From positions 124,001 to 188,000 of the forward strand of contig NZ_JALIGE010000072.1 of NCBI RefSeq assembly GCF_024764835.1: 64,000 bases of DNA, written 5' to 3'. The translations under genes and the position numbers were made by a program. The notes beneath the pieces are model-generated. The model was not told the DNA's origin, made no database searches, and worked only from the letters and a program-made list of their open reading frames with translations. Numbering within the stretch: position 1 is the stretch's first letter; each line of letters begins with the position of its first letter. Below, one piece after another: positions 61,655-64,000 of this stretch. This DNA comes from Scandinavium hiltneri. Its GTDB lineage: Bacteria > Pseudomonadota > Gammaproteobacteria > Enterobacterales > Enterobacteriaceae.

Positions 61655-61903
61655 TCTTTCATCTCCTGAAATCTGCGCGGAAGACTCCGCAGTGAACAAT
61701 AGTGTTACCTTCACCTTAACGCGCATCAAACACACATTCAAATTTAATGAAATATTGTTTCAATAATTATCGTTGGGCTCACAATTTTCTACGTCAATCA
61801 CGATAATGAATCATTATTCACAAAATCTATAGATCTCTATCCAGGTTCATGGCAGTTAGATAGACTGAAAACAAACGACACTATAAAAATCAGGAACCTC
61901 CTT

Positions 61904-64000
61904 GTGCGCTCCTTGCTAACAATGTCGCTCACTTTACTTTGGGTTACTCTGCTTACACTCGCGTATTCTCTGCGGGCTGCGCCGTTAAATTCCACTTCTC
62001 GCAGCGCGCCTGTTCCGGTTTGGCTGTTCGATGCGGACAACTTCGAATTTTGGCGAGACCCACAGGGAAATTATCAGGGTTATTACCCGGCACTCATTCA
62101 GGAAATAAATAAACGCTACGGCTATCACCTCGAACTCAAGCCGGTTAACGGCGAGGAGATTAGCCGCCGTTTCAGCACCAACAGCGCGGGTTTGTACGCA
62201 GGCGTGGTGCGCACCGAGGAGCGGTCTCGCACTAAAATCCTTTCCGCGCGTCTGTTTGATAACGAAGTCCTCGCCGCCAGCCTCAGCCGCAGCGCCGCGG
62301 TACCGGAAGATCTCAATGATACGCGCGTCATTTTTCGCCGCGACGATGCCACTCAAAAACAGGTGCTGCAGCATTATCCCTGGCTCCGATTTCGCAAGCT
62401 GATTCTGGTCGATAGCAGCACTGAAGCGTTCACTCTGCTGCGCGAACGCAAAGCCGATTTCTACATCAACGACGATTCAGAGATGGACGATACGCAGCAC
62501 TATTACACGCTATCGCGCCCGTTCTCCGAGCTGCGTCTGCCCTGCGTGATGGGCTTCAGCCCTGAAATGCGCTTTATGCGCGATAACATTAATCAACTGA
62601 TTGCCGAATGGCAGCATAACGGCAAGCTCAAGGCGCTGGAAAACCAGAGCAAACGTAATTATCTGGTCAGCCGCATTCAGGTAACGCCCGACGAAGCCGT
62701 GTGGATGCGCGATAACACCTTAACGGTGTGGTTGCCGAAAAATGAGAACTTCGCCCCGCTGCTGTGGCAGGACCAGCGCGGCTATCACGGCACGGTGATG
62801 GACATGATTAGCGATATGCGCGACCTGCTGCACATCAACGTTGAGGTGAAATATACCGATAACTACGTCGCGCGCCTGCGCCAGGATAAATGGCCGGTGC
62901 GGATGGTGAATGTTGTCGAAAGCCGGGACGATTCGCCGACTGATGGGATGATTGGCCCGGCGCTTTCCTGGCATAACGCCTACTACAATCGCGTCGAGCA
63001 ACCGTTTTTGTGGGATGAGGCACAGGTCCGCTATAAGCGCGTCGGCATTCTTCGTGGCGCGTTTTCGGCGCTGTATCTGCATCAGCGGTTTGGCAACGAC
63101 ATTACCTTGCTGCCCGCGGCCTCGATTGAAGAACTCGTCAGCGCTATCGAGCAGCATAAAATTGATTTCATTCTTGGGGATTTAAGCTCTCTGGAAGGCT
63201 CGCTGCGCGGCAACGATCTGTTCCACGGCGTGCTGAAAGTCGCCGGACTGACGCGCTCGGATTACCAGATTGTCTCCTGGGTCGATAGCGCGCACCCGAT
63301 GTACCCGCTGTTAACGCAAATCCACCGTATCTCAAGCTATCGCACGCAGATGGAACGCCTGCCAGAAACGTCCTGGCTACCAGACTTTAGCAAAAACACC
63401 TTCAAAATCATCAGCGTGGTGTTGCTCATTACCGTGCTGTTCAGCCTGTGCCTGCTGTGGCTGATGCGGCGGCAGATGAAACAAAGCCAGGCGGTGAACC
63501 GCGGTATCGTCGAGGCGATGGAGAAAGTGAACCGCGCCCACGACGATGAAACCGGCAGCCATATCCGTCGCGTATCGGCCTATTGCACATTACTGGCCCG
63601 TGAAATCGGTCTGCCGCGCAAAACGGTGCAGGATATCGAACGATTCGCCTCGTTGCATGACGTGGGGAAAATTGCCGTTCCGGAGCGGATTTTACGTAAG
63701 CAAGGTCCGCTGACTGCGGAAGAGTTCAGCGAGATGAAACTGCATACGCTCAAAGGCTGGCGCATTATTCAGGGGCTGAGCCTTGGGCCAGTGGCGGAAA
63801 ACATCATTCATTACCATCATGAGAAATGGGACGGCAGCGGCTATCCGGATGGGCTGTGCGGGGACCAGATCCCCATTGAAGCGCGCATTCTGGCGCTGGC
63901 CGATGTCTATGATGCGCTGCGCCAGAAGCGCGTGTACAAACCGGGATATACCCATGAGCACGCCTGTTCACTGATATTTGCCGGGGCCGGACGTCACTTC
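61904..64000 (+). CDS. sensor HD-GYP phosphodiesterase (cut by right edge)
   Basis: The frame opens with GTG at 61904, AGGA 8 bp upstream (MRSLLTMSLTLLWVTLLTLA, signal or anchor), and stays open for 699 codons. Two periplasmic solute-binding-like lobes follow: about 40-250 (PVPVWLFDADNFEFWRD) and 255-490 (LTVWLPKNENFAPLLWQDQR, GILRGAFSALYL). A membrane segment (about 502-520) leads to an HD-GYP domain. Its signature is complete so far: LHDVGK (His585, Asp586), HTLKGWRII, HHEKWDGSGYPDGL (His638-His639, Gly646-Tyr-Pro648) and ALADVYDAL. Such domains break down cyclic di-GMP. E. coli K-12 has no HD-GYP protein. The end lies outside the window. Confidence 0.85.
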   Translation, partial: MRSLLTMSLTLLWVTLLTLAYSLRAAPLNSTSRSAPVPVWLFDADNFEFWRDPQGNYQGYYPALIQEINKRYGYHLELKPVNGEEISRRFSTNSAGLYAGVVRTEERSRTKILSARLFDNEVLAASLSRSAAVPEDLNDTRVIFRRDDATQKQVLQHYPWLRFRKLILVDSSTEAFTLLRERKADFYINDDSEMDDTQHYYTLSRPFSELRLPCVMGFSPEMRFMRDNINQLIAEWQHNGKLKALENQSKRNYLVSRIQVTPDEAVWMRDNTLTVWLPKNENFAPLLWQDQRGYHGTVMDMISDMRDLLHINVEVKYTDNYVARLRQDKWPVRMVNVVESRDDSPTDGMIGPALSWHNAYYNRVEQPFLWDEAQVRYKRVGILRGAFSALYLHQRFGNDITLLPAASIEELVSAIEQHKIDFILGDLSSLEGSLRGNDLFHGVLKVAGLTRSDYQIVSWVDSAHPMYPLLTQIHRISSYRTQMERLPETSWLPDFSKNTFKIISVVLLITVLFSLCLLWLMRRQMKQSQAVNRGIVEAMEKVNRAHDDETGSHIRRVSAYCTLLAREIGLPRKTVQDIERFASLHDVGKIAVPERILRKQGPLTAEEFSEMKLHTLKGWRIIQGLSLGPVAENIIHYHHEKWDGSGYPDGLCGDQIPIEARILALADVYDALRQKRVYKPGYTHEHACSLIFAGAGRHF

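Noticed and set aside
1..64000. CRISPR arrays, tRNA, rRNA, phage or plasmid functions
   Set aside because: No regularly spaced repeats, tRNA cloverleaf sequences, integrases other than the IS transposase, or replication genes were seen.

Overview
The window is chromosomal DNA from a member of the Enterobacteriaceae close to Escherichia coli. Nearly every protein matches an E. coli K-12 protein in length and motifs, and the gene order follows the ptrB-to-araF stretch of the K-12 map. Codon use and GC are somewhat higher than in E. coli, and the extra genes (rhiT/rhiN, a second lpxA-like gene, an HD-GYP protein, a DcuB paralogue) fit an Enterobacter/Lelliottia/Leclercia-type genome. I cannot fix the genus from sequence alone.

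Layout. 1-11.4 kb: oligopeptidase B (cut by the window edge), yebE, secreted YebF, purT with a PurR operator, the Entner-Doudoroff/pentose phosphate block eda-edd-zwf facing its regulator hexR, then pykA and lpxM. 11.4-16.8 kb: endopeptidase mepM and the zinc importer znuA / znuCB around a Zur operator, followed by a complete IS4-family element inserted in the hairpin between znuB and ruvB. 16.8-29.5 kb: ruvAB and ruvC, yebC, nudB, aspS, yecD-yecE-yecN, the tRNA wobble-uridine genes cmoA-cmoB, an ERIC repeat, cutC, yecM and argS. 29.6-33.2 kb: an accessory block of an LpxA paralogue and a rhamnogalacturonide uptake/hydrolysis pair. 33.5-49.2 kb: an almost uninterrupted flagellar and chemotaxis region on the minus strand, flhDC, motAB-cheAW, tar-tap-cheRBYZ and flhBAE. 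49.9-56.4 kb: uspC, otsBA (trehalose synthesis) and araFGH (arabinose import). 56.6-64 kb: a variable region with a DJ-1-like protein, a deleted ftnB remnant, a Dcu-family transporter, yecJ, a DHA2 exporter, an RpiB/LacA-type isomerase and a sensor-type HD-GYP protein that runs off the right edge.

How the genes connect. FlhD4C2 starts the flagellar cascade. MotAB and the CheA/W/R/B/Y/Z set with receptors Tar and Tap are read from this one cluster; a sigma-28 promoter is visible before tar and a consensus CRP site lies in the long leader upstream of flhD. Zwf, Edd and Eda carry glucose-6-phosphate or gluconate to pyruvate, with HexR-like and GntR-like operators seen next to zwf and edd. RuvABC form the Holliday-junction machine; a LexA box sits between ruvC and ruvAB and doubles as the stem of the ruvC terminator.

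I did not find a new multi-gene defence or biosynthetic system. The best leads are the IS insertion into the znuB/ruvB terminator, the internally deleted ftnB remnant, the LpxA paralogue with altered ligand-binding positions, and the two-sensor-domain HD-GYP protein. No tRNA, rRNA or CRISPR array was seen.
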